Source: Cupriavidus numazuensis (GTDB lineage: Bacteria > Pseudomonadota > Gammaproteobacteria > Burkholderiales > Burkholderiaceae). Taken from it: 60,708 nt of DNA. The translations under genes and the position numbers were made by a program. Shown in pieces: positions 35,651 through 43,315 of this stretch. The stretch covers positions 1 to 60,708 of the forward strand of contig NZ_CAJPVI010000052.1 in the NCBI RefSeq assembly GCF_905397435.1, written 5' to 3'. The notes under the pieces were generated by a model. It had not been told where the DNA came from. It worked only from the letters and a program-made list of their open reading frames with translations, and did no database searches. Every line of letters begins with the position of its first letter. Position 1 is the first letter of the stretch.

Positions 35651-36634
35651 ATGACGATCCGCAATCTTGCTTTCACCGGTGCCATCCTGAGTGCCGCCCT
35701 GAATCCCGCATGGGCCGATGGCACGCCCGATGCCACGCCATCCCCGACCACGACTATCGATATCGCTGGCCATCAGGTGCCCGTCGTAAAGGGCGGACTG
35801 TATGACCGCTATCGCTCGAACCCTCCGCTGGCCGTTATTGAGGCCGAAGCGCCGGACGTGGACCTGAGCTGGTTCAAGGCGCTAAAGAAGGAGAAGGTCG
35901 ATATTGGCTTCGAATCCTATTCGCCAAATTTCTACTACAAGAACAGCAGGGTAACGGCCATCTTTACTGCCGACCTGGACCGGCTGCGAGAACTGATGCC
36001 TGCGCAGATACTGCAAAAGGTGCAGCCACTTCAGGTGTGGCCGGGCAGAGGCCTTGTCGCACTGACGGCCTACGCCTATCACTACTGCGACAACGACAGC
36101 TACAACGAGATTGGGCTATCGATCATCACGACTCGGCCGGACGGCGCCAGTTTCGGACCGTTGACTCTAATGAGCCAGGCGATGTCGAACGATTTCTGGG
36201 GGTATGTACTAAAACTGCCGGTGAACACCGAACTTGCCCGGGTGCGGGGTGTCGTCGGCTATAACCTACCGAAATGGGTGACCGGCATCCAATACCGGGA
36301 GACCGACAGTTCGGTCATCGTCGAGATCCTGGACGCTGAGACCGGCAATGTCGATGTCACGCTGGAGACCAGGAAGCTGGACAAGCTATCGAGCAAGGTT
36401 TCCATGGTGACCAACAGCTTCACGAATATCGATCAACAGGGACAGTTGACCACCGGCCACGCGACGTCGCGCCAGCTTGCTCATGCCTCCAGCTCAAGTG
36501 CGGAAGCCGTCAACCTCAGCCTGACGGACGGCAGCCTGTCGACGTTTATCAAAACGCTGAAGCTCGGCAAGATGCTCAAGTACGAATACGTTCCGGAGTT
36601 CCAGAGCGCACTGTACGCCCCTGGTCCGCTTTGA
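35651..36634 (+). CDS. Exported acetoacetate-decarboxylase-family protein
   Basis: The 327-residue protein begins with a signal peptide (MTIRNLAFTGAILSAALNPAWA) and then a beta-rich domain of the acetoacetate decarboxylase superfamily. It includes ARVRGVVGYNLPKWVTG, comparable to the G-x-PK active-site stretch, and the FGPLTLMSQAM segment. Most relatives are cytoplasmic, so export is odd and it may be a binding protein or a different carboxylyase. The ATG at 35651 lies 47 bp after the flavoprotein stop and has no clear ribosome site. The pairing suggests shared control by the MerR-type promoter. Confidence 0.65.
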   Translation: MTIRNLAFTGAILSAALNPAWADGTPDATPSPTTTIDIAGHQVPVVKGGLYDRYRSNPPLAVIEAEAPDVDLSWFKALKKEKVDIGFESYSPNFYYKNSRVTAIFTADLDRLRELMPAQILQKVQPLQVWPGRGLVALTAYAYHYCDNDSYNEIGLSIITTRPDGASFGPLTLMSQAMSNDFWGYVLKLPVNTELARVRGVVGYNLPKWVTGIQYRETDSSVIVEILDAETGNVDVTLETRKLDKLSSKVSMVTNSFTNIDQQGQLTTGHATSRQLAHASSSSAEAVNLSLTDGSLSTFIKTLKLGKMLKYEYVPEFQSALYAPGPL

Positions 36635-36712
36635 TCATTGGGTTTTCGTCGCCTACGCGACGCCGGTCGGCCCCTCAGGCAGTTCTTGGGCCGCCGTTTC
36701 TATACTCGTGGC

Positions 36713-36735
36713 GCGAGCCCGATCACGGGCTTCGC
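36713..36735. terminator. Convergent hairpin before the TauE/SafE gene stop
   Basis: GCGAGCCCG pairs with CGGGCTTCGC (one bulge) around ATCA, immediately before the convergent stop at 36737. It separates the flavoprotein operon from the long minus-strand array. Confidence 0.65.
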
Positions 36736-36736
36736 A

Positions 36737-37477
36737 CTACATCATCAACCCACGACATAGCACCGACACGCCGCTGGCCGCCAGAAACAGCAGCAGCGCA
36801 CGCCGCACCGCATCGGCCGAGAATCGCTTGCGCAGACGTGATCCCGCTGCCAGCCCAATAAGGCTGAACGGCACTGCGAACGCGGCACTCCGCAGCAGGT
36901 CCGCCTGCTGCAGCAGGCCGCTACTGGCAAATGCCGCCAGTCGCATCAGGGCACTGACCAGAATCACGGCCGCGATCGTGGCCCGGAATTCGTCGGCTTG
37001 CGGCAGGCGCCTGGACAGGTACATGGTGTAAATCGGCCCGCCGGTCCCGAACAGCGCGCTGAATACACCGCCCACGACGCCCGCCGGCGCCGACCAGCCG
37101 CTGCCGGCCGCCTGCATCCCCGCAGAAGGCCGGGCCAGCGCGCGCGCCGTCATGGCAAGCACGAACACGCCAAGGGCAACGAGCAGCCACCGCGACTCGA
37201 CCTTCGCCAGCACAGTGGTGCCAAGTGCGACCCCGGCAACCATGAATGGCACCAGCCGCAACAACTCGGATCTCGCAATGGAAGTGCGGTTGCGCAGGCC
37301 CACCATGGTGGTCGTGACGAGGTCCAGCAACAGCAGCATCGGCACGACGAACTGCAGAGGAATGAACTGGACCAGCACGGGTACCGCCACCATCGCCGCG
37401 CCAAAGCCGGTCAAGCCGAATACCGTGTAAGCGGCGGCGATGGTCGCCCCCAGGACCGCGTAGTGCTCAGTTCCCAT
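36737..37477 (-). CDS. TauE/SafE-family membrane permease
   Basis: The 246-residue protein is almost wholly hydrophobic with seven to eight membrane segments. Typical family landmarks are the start IAAAYTVFGLTGFGAAMVAVP and the internal repeat VVGGVFSALFGTGGPIYTMYL. Family members export sulfite, sulfoacetate or other organic anions, and many have no known cargo. It is the last gene of the minus-strand array, after two Bug genes. Confidence 0.88.
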   Translation of the reverse strand: MGTEHYAVLGATIAAAYTVFGLTGFGAAMVAVPVLVQFIPLQFVVPMLLLLDLVTTTMVGLRNRTSIARSELLRLVPFMVAGVALGTTVLAKVESRWLLVALGVFVLAMTARALARPSAGMQAAGSGWSAPAGVVGGVFSALFGTGGPIYTMYLSRRLPQADEFRATIAAVILVSALMRLAAFASSGLLQQADLLRSAAFAVPFSLIGLAAGSRLRKRFSADAVRRALLLFLAASGVSVLCRGLMM

Positions 37478-37509
37478 TCCCTCAACTCATTTTTTCTTGT
37501 CGTGCCGCA

Positions 37510-38511
37510 CTACTGCACCTTGATGCCGACGCTGCGGGCCAGGGACTGATAGGTCGCGAAGCTCTCCGACACATACTTCGTCGTCTCTTCGGGCGTCAGG
37601 ATGCGCGGTATGCCGCCATAGGTTGCGTTGGCGGAAATCCATCGCGCATCGGTCGCAGCCGCCTTCAGGATGCCGGCCCACTTCCCGACGATCTCTGCAG
37701 GCAGCTTCGGCGGGCCATACAACGCGCTCCATCCTACTACCGCCTCGAGCTTCGCAAAGCCAGCCTCGCGCGCAGTCGGCACATCGGGAAGCTGCTTCAG
37801 CCGTTCCGGCGTCGTGGTCACCAGCGCGCGCAGTTTGCCTCCCGAGAGTTGGCCTGCCACCGAACTCAGGTTGGGGCAACTGAAATCGACTTCCTTCGAG
37901 ATCACGGCGAGCGCTGCCTCGTTACCGCCTTTGTAGTTCACGCTGACGGCATCGGCCGGCTTGAGGTTCAGGCTCTGGAGCAGCAGCTGCGGTGCCAGAT
38001 TCAGCACCGTAGCCGGGCCCGACGCACTGTAGTTCAGCTTGCCGGGGTGCGCCTTCAGCTCCTCAGCGAGATCCGCGATGCTCTTGTACTTCGACTCCGG
38101 ATGCACGACGCAAACCACAGGGTTCAGTTCGAGCAGGCCGATAAACGTGAAGTCGTTCCACTTGTACTGAAGCCCCGATTCCTGGATGGCGGGAAGCAGC
38201 ACTTGCGAGCCAACCCGGGCCAGCAGCAGCGTATAGCCGTCCGGCGCGGCATCCTTCGCCACCTGCGAGCCGATGGCTCCGTTGGCGCCTGGCCGGTTCA
38301 TCACCACAACCGGTTGCCCGAGCATGGCGGATGCCGTCACGGACAGGTTGCGCGCGGACTGGTCCGCGTCGCCGCCTGCGCTGAACGGCACGACGATCGT
38401 GACCGGCCGGCTCGGATAGGTCTGTGCCGCGGCGGGCAGCGCCGCCGCAGCGCTGGCCGCCGCCATGCCGATGGCCGCTGCCCTTAGGGTCCTGCGAAGC
38501 ATTCGTTCCAT
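37510..38511 (-). CDS. Bug-family periplasmic solute-binding protein
   Basis: This 333-residue protein has a signal peptide ending near LPAAAQ and then YPSRPVTIVVPFSAGGDADQ, MNRPGANGAIG and AAPDGYTLLL. The loop QSGLQYKWNDFTFIG replaces the usual LPYD(T/P) stretch, so its pocket may differ from that of its neighbour at 38538-39632. The two lie 26 bp apart and are probably co-transcribed. Confidence 0.9.
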   Translation of the reverse strand: MERMLRRTLRAAAIGMAAASAAAALPAAAQTYPSRPVTIVVPFSAGGDADQSARNLSVTASAMLGQPVVVMNRPGANGAIGSQVAKDAAPDGYTLLLARVGSQVLLPAIQESGLQYKWNDFTFIGLLELNPVVCVVHPESKYKSIADLAEELKAHPGKLNYSASGPATVLNLAPQLLLQSLNLKPADAVSVNYKGGNEAALAVISKEVDFSCPNLSSVAGQLSGGKLRALVTTTPERLKQLPDVPTAREAGFAKLEAVVGWSALYGPPKLPAEIVGKWAGILKAAATDARWISANATYGGIPRILTPEETTKYVSESFATYQSLARSVGIKVQ

Positions 38512-38537
38512 GGTACGTGTCTCCGCTCTTGACCCGG

Positions 38538-39632
38538 CTAGTTGGCCGAGATCTTGCGCCGGGCCACCAGCATCTTCCAGCGGCCCGATTCCTGCGCGAT
38601 CTCCTCGACCAGGCGGCCATTCGGCGACAGCGTCTTGGTCATGCCCTGCCCTGCCAGATACTGCTGCATGCGCGGCTCCGACACGGCATGCTCGAGATCG
38701 GCATACATCTTCGCGGTCAGGTCCTTGGGCGTTCCCGCCGGCGCCATCAGCGCAAACCAGCCGTAGAAACTGAAGCCCGGCAGGCCGGCTTCCGCCACCG
38801 TCGGCACGTCGGGCAGCAGCGGCGAACGCTCCTTGCCCGTCACCGCCAGCGCACGCAGGCGGCCACCCTTGAGCAGCGGCGAGATGCCATTGATATTGCC
38901 CACCGTCATGTCGATCACGCCCGCCATCAGGTCCGCATACGCCGGTCCATCGCCCTTGTACGGCACATGGACAACCTCCATGCCCGCGGCTTCGGCAAAC
39001 GCCTCGCTCGCGATATGGACCTGGCTGCCATTACCGGCCGAACCGAACGTCAGCTTGCCGGGATTGGCCTTCGCATAGCTGATCAGTTCCGCCATGGTCT
39101 TGGCGGGCACCTTGGTGTTGACCGTGACGACCATCGGGCCGCTGGCAACCTTGCTGATCATCTCGAAGCTCTGCGCCGAATACGGCAGCTTCTGATAGAT
39201 AAAGGGATTCACCGTAAACATGCTGCCCGAGGCCAGCAGCAGCGTGTAGCCATCTGGCGCCGACTTGGCGACGACCTCCGCCCCGACCGCACCGCCTGCA
39301 CCGGGACGGTTGTCCACCACCACGGGCTGCTTCCATTGCTTGCCCAGTTCCAGCGCCAGTGCGCGTGCGAGCAGGTCGGTCGCACCGCCTGACGCGAATG
39401 GCACCACCAGGCGGATCGGCTTGCCCGGCCACTCCTCCGCATGCGCCGGCGTCATGTACAACGGCGCGATCGCGAACGCGAACATGGCCACCGCAGTCGA
39501 ACCTGCATGGCGCCTGGCGTCCGCATCGCCGCACAGCTCCTTTACGACGGGATTCGCCCGCACCCGGCGCAGCCAATGCAGGGTCTGTCTCTTGCAACGT
39601 GTGAGCGCCTTTCCAATGCCAAATGATGTCAT
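38538..39632 (-). CDS. Bug-family periplasmic solute-binding protein
   Basis: This is a 364-residue protein with WPGKPIRLVVPFASGGATDL, DNRPGAGGAVG and SAPDGYTLLL. Its N-terminus is long: about 45 residues, basic and with a Cys, before the hydrophobic TAVAMFAFAIAPLYM stretch. The ATG at 39632 has AGGAGA in place, so the extended leader may be real. An AT-rich control region lies upstream. Confidence 0.88.
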   Translation of the reverse strand: MTSFGIGKALTRCKRQTLHWLRRVRANPVVKELCGDADARRHAGSTAVAMFAFAIAPLYMTPAHAEEWPGKPIRLVVPFASGGATDLLARALALELGKQWKQPVVVDNRPGAGGAVGAEVVAKSAPDGYTLLLASGSMFTVNPFIYQKLPYSAQSFEMISKVASGPMVVTVNTKVPAKTMAELISYAKANPGKLTFGSAGNGSQVHIASEAFAEAAGMEVVHVPYKGDGPAYADLMAGVIDMTVGNINGISPLLKGGRLRALAVTGKERSPLLPDVPTVAEAGLPGFSFYGWFALMAPAGTPKDLTAKMYADLEHAVSEPRMQQYLAGQGMTKTLSPNGRLVEEIAQESGRWKMLVARRKISAN

Positions 39633-39746
39633 TGCTGTCTCCTGTGTAGTGCCGCTGTTTCGCGGCTATCGTGCGCAGTGTTTCTGCTTCAATGAATGCT
39701 AGTGATGGATTTCCTTAAATAAAAACCTGATCTTTCAGTTACTGTC

Positions 39747-39761
39747 ACCAGTTAAACTGGT
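39747..39761. promoter_or_regulatory. Perfect 15-bp palindrome upstream of the Bug gene
   Basis: ACCAGTT-A-AACTGGT lies in an AT-rich gap of 214 bp, about 115 bp before the Bug start. It is a candidate operator; the adjacent LysR gene (39847-40773) is the first suspect although the site is not a standard T-N11-A. Confidence 0.5.
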
Positions 39762-39791
39762 TAATATAAATTCAGGTAAAAGCGGTCCGTC

Positions 39792-39812
39792 TTGCATTTA
39801 AATAAAATGCAA
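39792..39812 (-). terminator. AT-rich inverted repeat after the LysR gene
   Basis: TTGCATTT and AAATGCAA are separated by five A/T bases, about 35 bp after the LysR stop. It may form a weak transcript end or be another protein site. Confidence 0.35.
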
Positions 39813-39846
39813 GTTCTCAATCCGACTGGAGGCCTTCCTCGTCGAA

Positions 39847-40773
39847 CTAACGCTTCCGAACAAGCCTGGGCCGGTTGTCATCGGGCGCGCTGTCCGGCGC
39901 GCTCGTCGGCGCGGAAACCGCCGTCAGGGCATCGAGCAGCAGCCGCGACAGGTGCGCGCGCGGGTTGTCACGCGGCACCAGGATGCCGAGCCTGCGCATC
40001 AGCGGCGGCGATCCGAACGGGATGGTACGGATCGACGCCGGAAACTCGTTCTCTACACCTCGCGCAGGCACCACCGAAGATCCCAGGCCGTTCGCGACCA
40101 TGCAGATGACACCCTCCAGCGTGTCGATTTCCATCGTCGAGCGGACCGCAATCTGCCGGCGCACCATTTCTTCCTGGACCAGAAAGCCGACGCGCGCCGT
40201 GCGGTTGAAGCGGACATACGGCGTTGTCTCCAACACCCCCTTGTCCGAGTCGCCACGCGTCGTGACATGCGTGATGACCACGAACTCCTCATTGAAGAAC
40301 GGCGTGAACTCCAGATCCAGGCGCGGCACCTCGGGCTCCGTCACCACGGCGACATCGAGCTGGCGCCGCTGCACGGCGCGCTCCAGATCGTGGGTCAGCC
40401 CCGTCGTCAGATGGATGTCGAGACGATGCCCCTGCTGCTGGAGCCGCTTCAGCGCGAGCGGCAGCAGGCCGGACACGCACGTATGCACAGACCCGAGCTT
40501 GAGCACGCCGCCTGCGGCTTCGCGCTTGAGTGCCGCACTCATGCTTTCCCAATGTGTCAGCAGGTCGCGGGCGCGGTTGGTGAACGCGAGCCCGGCATCC
40601 GTCAGGATCGGCGGCCTGCGGCTGCGGTCGAAGATGGTCATGCCCAATTCTTCCTCGAGCGCGCGCATTTGCATGCTCACGGCGGACAGCGAGAGGCCGA
40701 TGGCGTTGCCCGCTTCGGCGAAGCTGCCGCGATCCGCGATGGCGACCAGGGTGTAGAGCGTCTTGACGTCCAT
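39847..40773 (-). CDS. LysR-family transcriptional regulator
   Basis: This is a 308-residue LysR regulator: DVKTLYTLVAIADRGSFAEAGNAIGLSLSAVSMQMRALEEELG at the N-terminus, and an effector domain from about 90 (GVLKLGSVHTCVSGLLPLALK). It lies on the same strand between the amidohydrolase-like gene (64 bp upstream) and the Bug pair. It could control the Bug/TauE genes, the metabolic operon, or both. Confidence 0.9.
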   Translation of the reverse strand: MDVKTLYTLVAIADRGSFAEAGNAIGLSLSAVSMQMRALEEELGMTIFDRSRRPPILTDAGLAFTNRARDLLTHWESMSAALKREAAGGVLKLGSVHTCVSGLLPLALKRLQQQGHRLDIHLTTGLTHDLERAVQRRQLDVAVVTEPEVPRLDLEFTPFFNEEFVVITHVTTRGDSDKGVLETTPYVRFNRTARVGFLVQEEMVRRQIAVRSTMEIDTLEGVICMVANGLGSSVVPARGVENEFPASIRTIPFGSPPLMRRLGILVPRDNPRAHLSRLLLDALTAVSAPTSAPDSAPDDNRPRLVRKR

Positions 40774-40837
40774 ATTCGACTCGGTATCAGGGGTTCAGTG
40801 CGCCGTCATTGTGCCGCACAGGCGCATCGAGCGTGCC

Positions 40838-41671
40838 CTATAGCCCCAGCAGCCGGCGTGCGTTCCCGCCCATGACCTTCTCCATGTTCTCCGGGCGGAT
40901 CGGCAGGGTTTCAAACCACTGCTTGTAGTCGCGCACCGGGCAGAACGGGAACGAACTCGCGTAAAGCATGCGGCCCGCAAGGAAGGTATCGGCCGCCTTC
41001 ACGTACTCCTCCCAGCCCGGCATCCGCGAGAAGTACATATCCGGCGACAGGTACAGATTCGGCCGGCGGAACGCGATGTGCAGGATCTCCGTGACCCATG
41101 GCCAGCCACCGTGCACCACCACGACCTTCAGATTCGGGAAATCGGTAAGCACACGGTCCGTGCGTATCGGGTCGGAATAGCTGAGATCCGGGCCCGCCGT
41201 GCCGCCGACCATCAGGATCACCGGCACGCCCAGGTCTTCGCAGTGCGCGTAGATCGGGTACAGGCGACGATCGTCCGCGTACATCGGTATGGGATACGAA
41301 CCTGGCTCGATATTGATGGCCTTGAAGCCGTTCGCAACAGCATCAGAGATGGTCTTGCAGGCAGCCACTCGGTTAGTCGGATCGATGGACGCCGCGCCAA
41401 TGAACCGCCCCGGATAGTCGCGCACGATGCGCGCCACATCGTCATTCGATACGCTGCCCAGCGTGCCAGCAAGGCGCCCCACGACAACACCCTCGTCGAC
41501 GCCGGCCTCGTCCATCTCCTGCATCAGCAGATCCATCGATTGCTGCTGCGCGGCCGGCGACGGCTCGAAGCCGACCGTGCGCGTGAAGCCGTCGCGGCGT
41601 TCGCCGGCCGAGTACATCAGGGTGTTCAGGAAGCCGCCGAGCGGCGGCCGCAGTCGGAAATCGATGATCAT
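40838..41671 (-). CDS. Amidohydrolase_2-family protein lacking the N-terminal metal motif
   Basis: This 277-residue TIM-barrel protein is of the ACMSD/LigI-like amidohydrolase group. I recognise it from FIGAASIDPTNRVAACKTI, the YAHCEDLGVPVILMVGGTAG strand and the VVVHGGWPWVTEILHIAF strand, and the C-terminal GGNARRLLGL. The usual opening IDxHxH is replaced by IDFRLRPP, so two metal ligands appear to be gone while later His residues remain. It may be a metal-independent hydrolase or decarboxylase. It follows the fumarase genes by 19 bp. Confidence 0.82.
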   Translation of the reverse strand: MIIDFRLRPPLGGFLNTLMYSAGERRDGFTRTVGFEPSPAAQQQSMDLLMQEMDEAGVDEGVVVGRLAGTLGSVSNDDVARIVRDYPGRFIGAASIDPTNRVAACKTISDAVANGFKAINIEPGSYPIPMYADDRRLYPIYAHCEDLGVPVILMVGGTAGPDLSYSDPIRTDRVLTDFPNLKVVVVHGGWPWVTEILHIAFRRPNLYLSPDMYFSRMPGWEEYVKAADTFLAGRMLYASSFPFCPVRDYKQWFETLPIRPENMEKVMGGNARRLLGL

Positions 41672-41690
41672 GTCCGTTCCTTTAGGGGCG

Positions 41691-42374
41691 CTACATCACT
41701 TCATTCTTGCGGTCGTCGGTCTCGCCGTAGCGGTGCAGCGCGGGCGGCTTGAGGCCGGCGTAAAGCTTCTCGATGCCGGCGTTGATGACCTCTGCATGCT
41801 GCGCAAACAGCGAATTGCCATCGAGATCGCTCTCGACGATGAACGGGCCGAAGTTCTCGACTTCGAACATCCACATCGCCTGGGCAATACCAAGCTCGTC
41901 GAGCCAGAACACATCGCGCACGCGCTTGATGCCGCGACCCAGCAGTGCGCCCGTGCCGTATCCCACTGTAGTCAGGTAGACCGCGCCGCCGGGCGCCAGC
42001 ACGCGCTTGTAGTCGTCGGCGGGCATGCCCCCCTTGCCGATAAAGATCCGGCAGTCGGTCTTTTCCATCCACCGCGGAATCCACTTCGAAAAGCGGAAGC
42101 TTGCGGTGGCCGTCACCGCGCCGACGTTGTAGCCGCCGTCGCCATCGGGCGCGGCTGCCGGCGAGCAGTGGAAGTTCACGTTGCTGAGCCCGCGCAGCTC
42201 GACCGGCGGCTCGAAGCCTTCATCGAGCACCTTCTTGTAGACGCCCTCGCGCGCGGTGTAGATCACGCCGTTCAGGTAGACGGCCGAGCCCAGTTCGAGC
42301 TTGGCAATGTCTTCCGTCTTGGCAGGCAGGTTGATGTGGAAGACCTTCAGGTCATCGTCTTGCGGGCTTACCAT
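41691..42374 (-). CDS. Class I fumarase/tartrate dehydratase, beta-type subunit
   Basis: The 227-residue subunit corresponds to the C-terminal swivel domain of class I fumarases. Visible blocks are GSAVYLNGVIYTAREGVYKK, the substrate-facing GGYNVGAVTATASFRF, FIGKGGMPADDYK and AVYLTTVGYGTGALLG. The start ATG lies inside the last codons of the alpha gene (ATGGTAA overlap), showing coupled translation. Two-subunit class I enzymes hydrate fumarate, mesaconate or dehydrate tartrate; the substrate cannot be told by eye. Confidence 0.88.
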   Translation of the reverse strand: MVSPQDDDLKVFHINLPAKTEDIAKLELGSAVYLNGVIYTAREGVYKKVLDEGFEPPVELRGLSNVNFHCSPAAAPDGDGGYNVGAVTATASFRFSKWIPRWMEKTDCRIFIGKGGMPADDYKRVLAPGGAVYLTTVGYGTGALLGRGIKRVRDVFWLDELGIAQAMWMFEVENFGPFIVESDLDGNSLFAQHAEVINAGIEKLYAGLKPPALHRYGETDDRKNEVM

Positions 42375-43303
42375 TCGACTGTCTCCCTGCGCAGGTAAGG
42401 GGTGAACCACTGCGGGTCGGTGCGGTACTCGATCTCGCCACTCGCATGGATGCGTGCCGTGGCGCGCCGCGACGACAGGCAGAACGTATGGAGGCTGATC
42501 GGCATGCCGCCCGTGTGGGTATGGCCGACCTCGATGTGGCAGTCGACCACCATCGACGAACCGACAAAGCCCATCGCCCCCATGCCGATCGAGTTGCCGA
42601 GCTTCATCAGCTCAAGCTCCAGTTCAGCAATCTTCGGATCGGGGTTGCGGTCGCCAACCACGCGCAGGCAGGCCGCCTGCTTGCCAAGCTGCATGCACGT
42701 ATCCTTGGAGCCGCCCAATCCAATGCCGACAATGGCCGGTTGGCACGCAAGGCCGCGTTTGCCAAATGCGATCAGCGTGTCGAGCACGAAGCGCTTGATC
42801 CCGTCGATGCCATCACCGGGGAACAGCATGCGGTAGTCAGTGCCGAACAGGCCGCCCTTGTGCACCGTGGTGATCTCCACCCAGTCTGAGTCCGGCTCGA
42901 ACGACCATTCGATCTCGGGCGCGTTGATGCCGACGTTGTTGTTGTTGTCGGTGCGCCAGAGCGGATGCACGCGGTTCGGGCGCAGCGGCACGGCCAGCGT
43001 CGCATCGGCGGTCGCCTTGCGCAGCGCACGCTCGACGGCGACAAAGCCGCGCTGGATCGCCGCTTCATTGCCGACCTTCACGTAGTAGCGTGGCAGGCCC
43101 GTGTCCGCGCACATCGGGCGCCGGTCCTGGTCGGCGGCTTCCCAGTTGTCCTGCATTGCGTGGATGACGAAGCGCGGCAGCTTGCCCGTCTCCGTCTTCT
43201 GCAATGCCTTGATACCTTCCTTGTAGTCCTTGGGGATCTCGATCGCGGCGCGTTTCATGATCTCGAACGCGGCTTCCTCGACCCGGTCGATGGAAATGGT
43301 CAT
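42368..43303 (-). CDS. Class I fumarase/tartrate dehydratase, alpha-type subunit
   Basis: The 311-residue iron-sulfur subunit has the three expected cluster Cys blocks: Cys65 in PMCADTG, the Cys in GLGGSKDTCMQLGKQA, and the Cys in HTGGMPISLHTFCLSSRR. A [4Fe-4S] dehydratase is expected, sensitive to oxygen. It follows the flavoprotein gene by 12 bp, so succinate-type oxidation or fumarate-type reduction and hydration are encoded together. Confidence 0.9.
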   Translation of the reverse strand: MTISIDRVEEAAFEIMKRAAIEIPKDYKEGIKALQKTETGKLPRFVIHAMQDNWEAADQDRRPMCADTGLPRYYVKVGNEAAIQRGFVAVERALRKATADATLAVPLRPNRVHPLWRTDNNNNVGINAPEIEWSFEPDSDWVEITTVHKGGLFGTDYRMLFPGDGIDGIKRFVLDTLIAFGKRGLACQPAIVGIGLGGSKDTCMQLGKQAACLRVVGDRNPDPKIAELELELMKLGNSIGMGAMGFVGSSMVVDCHIEVGHTHTGGMPISLHTFCLSSRRATARIHASGEIEYRTDPQWFTPYLRRETVEW

Positions 43304-43315
43304 CGTAGCGGTCCT

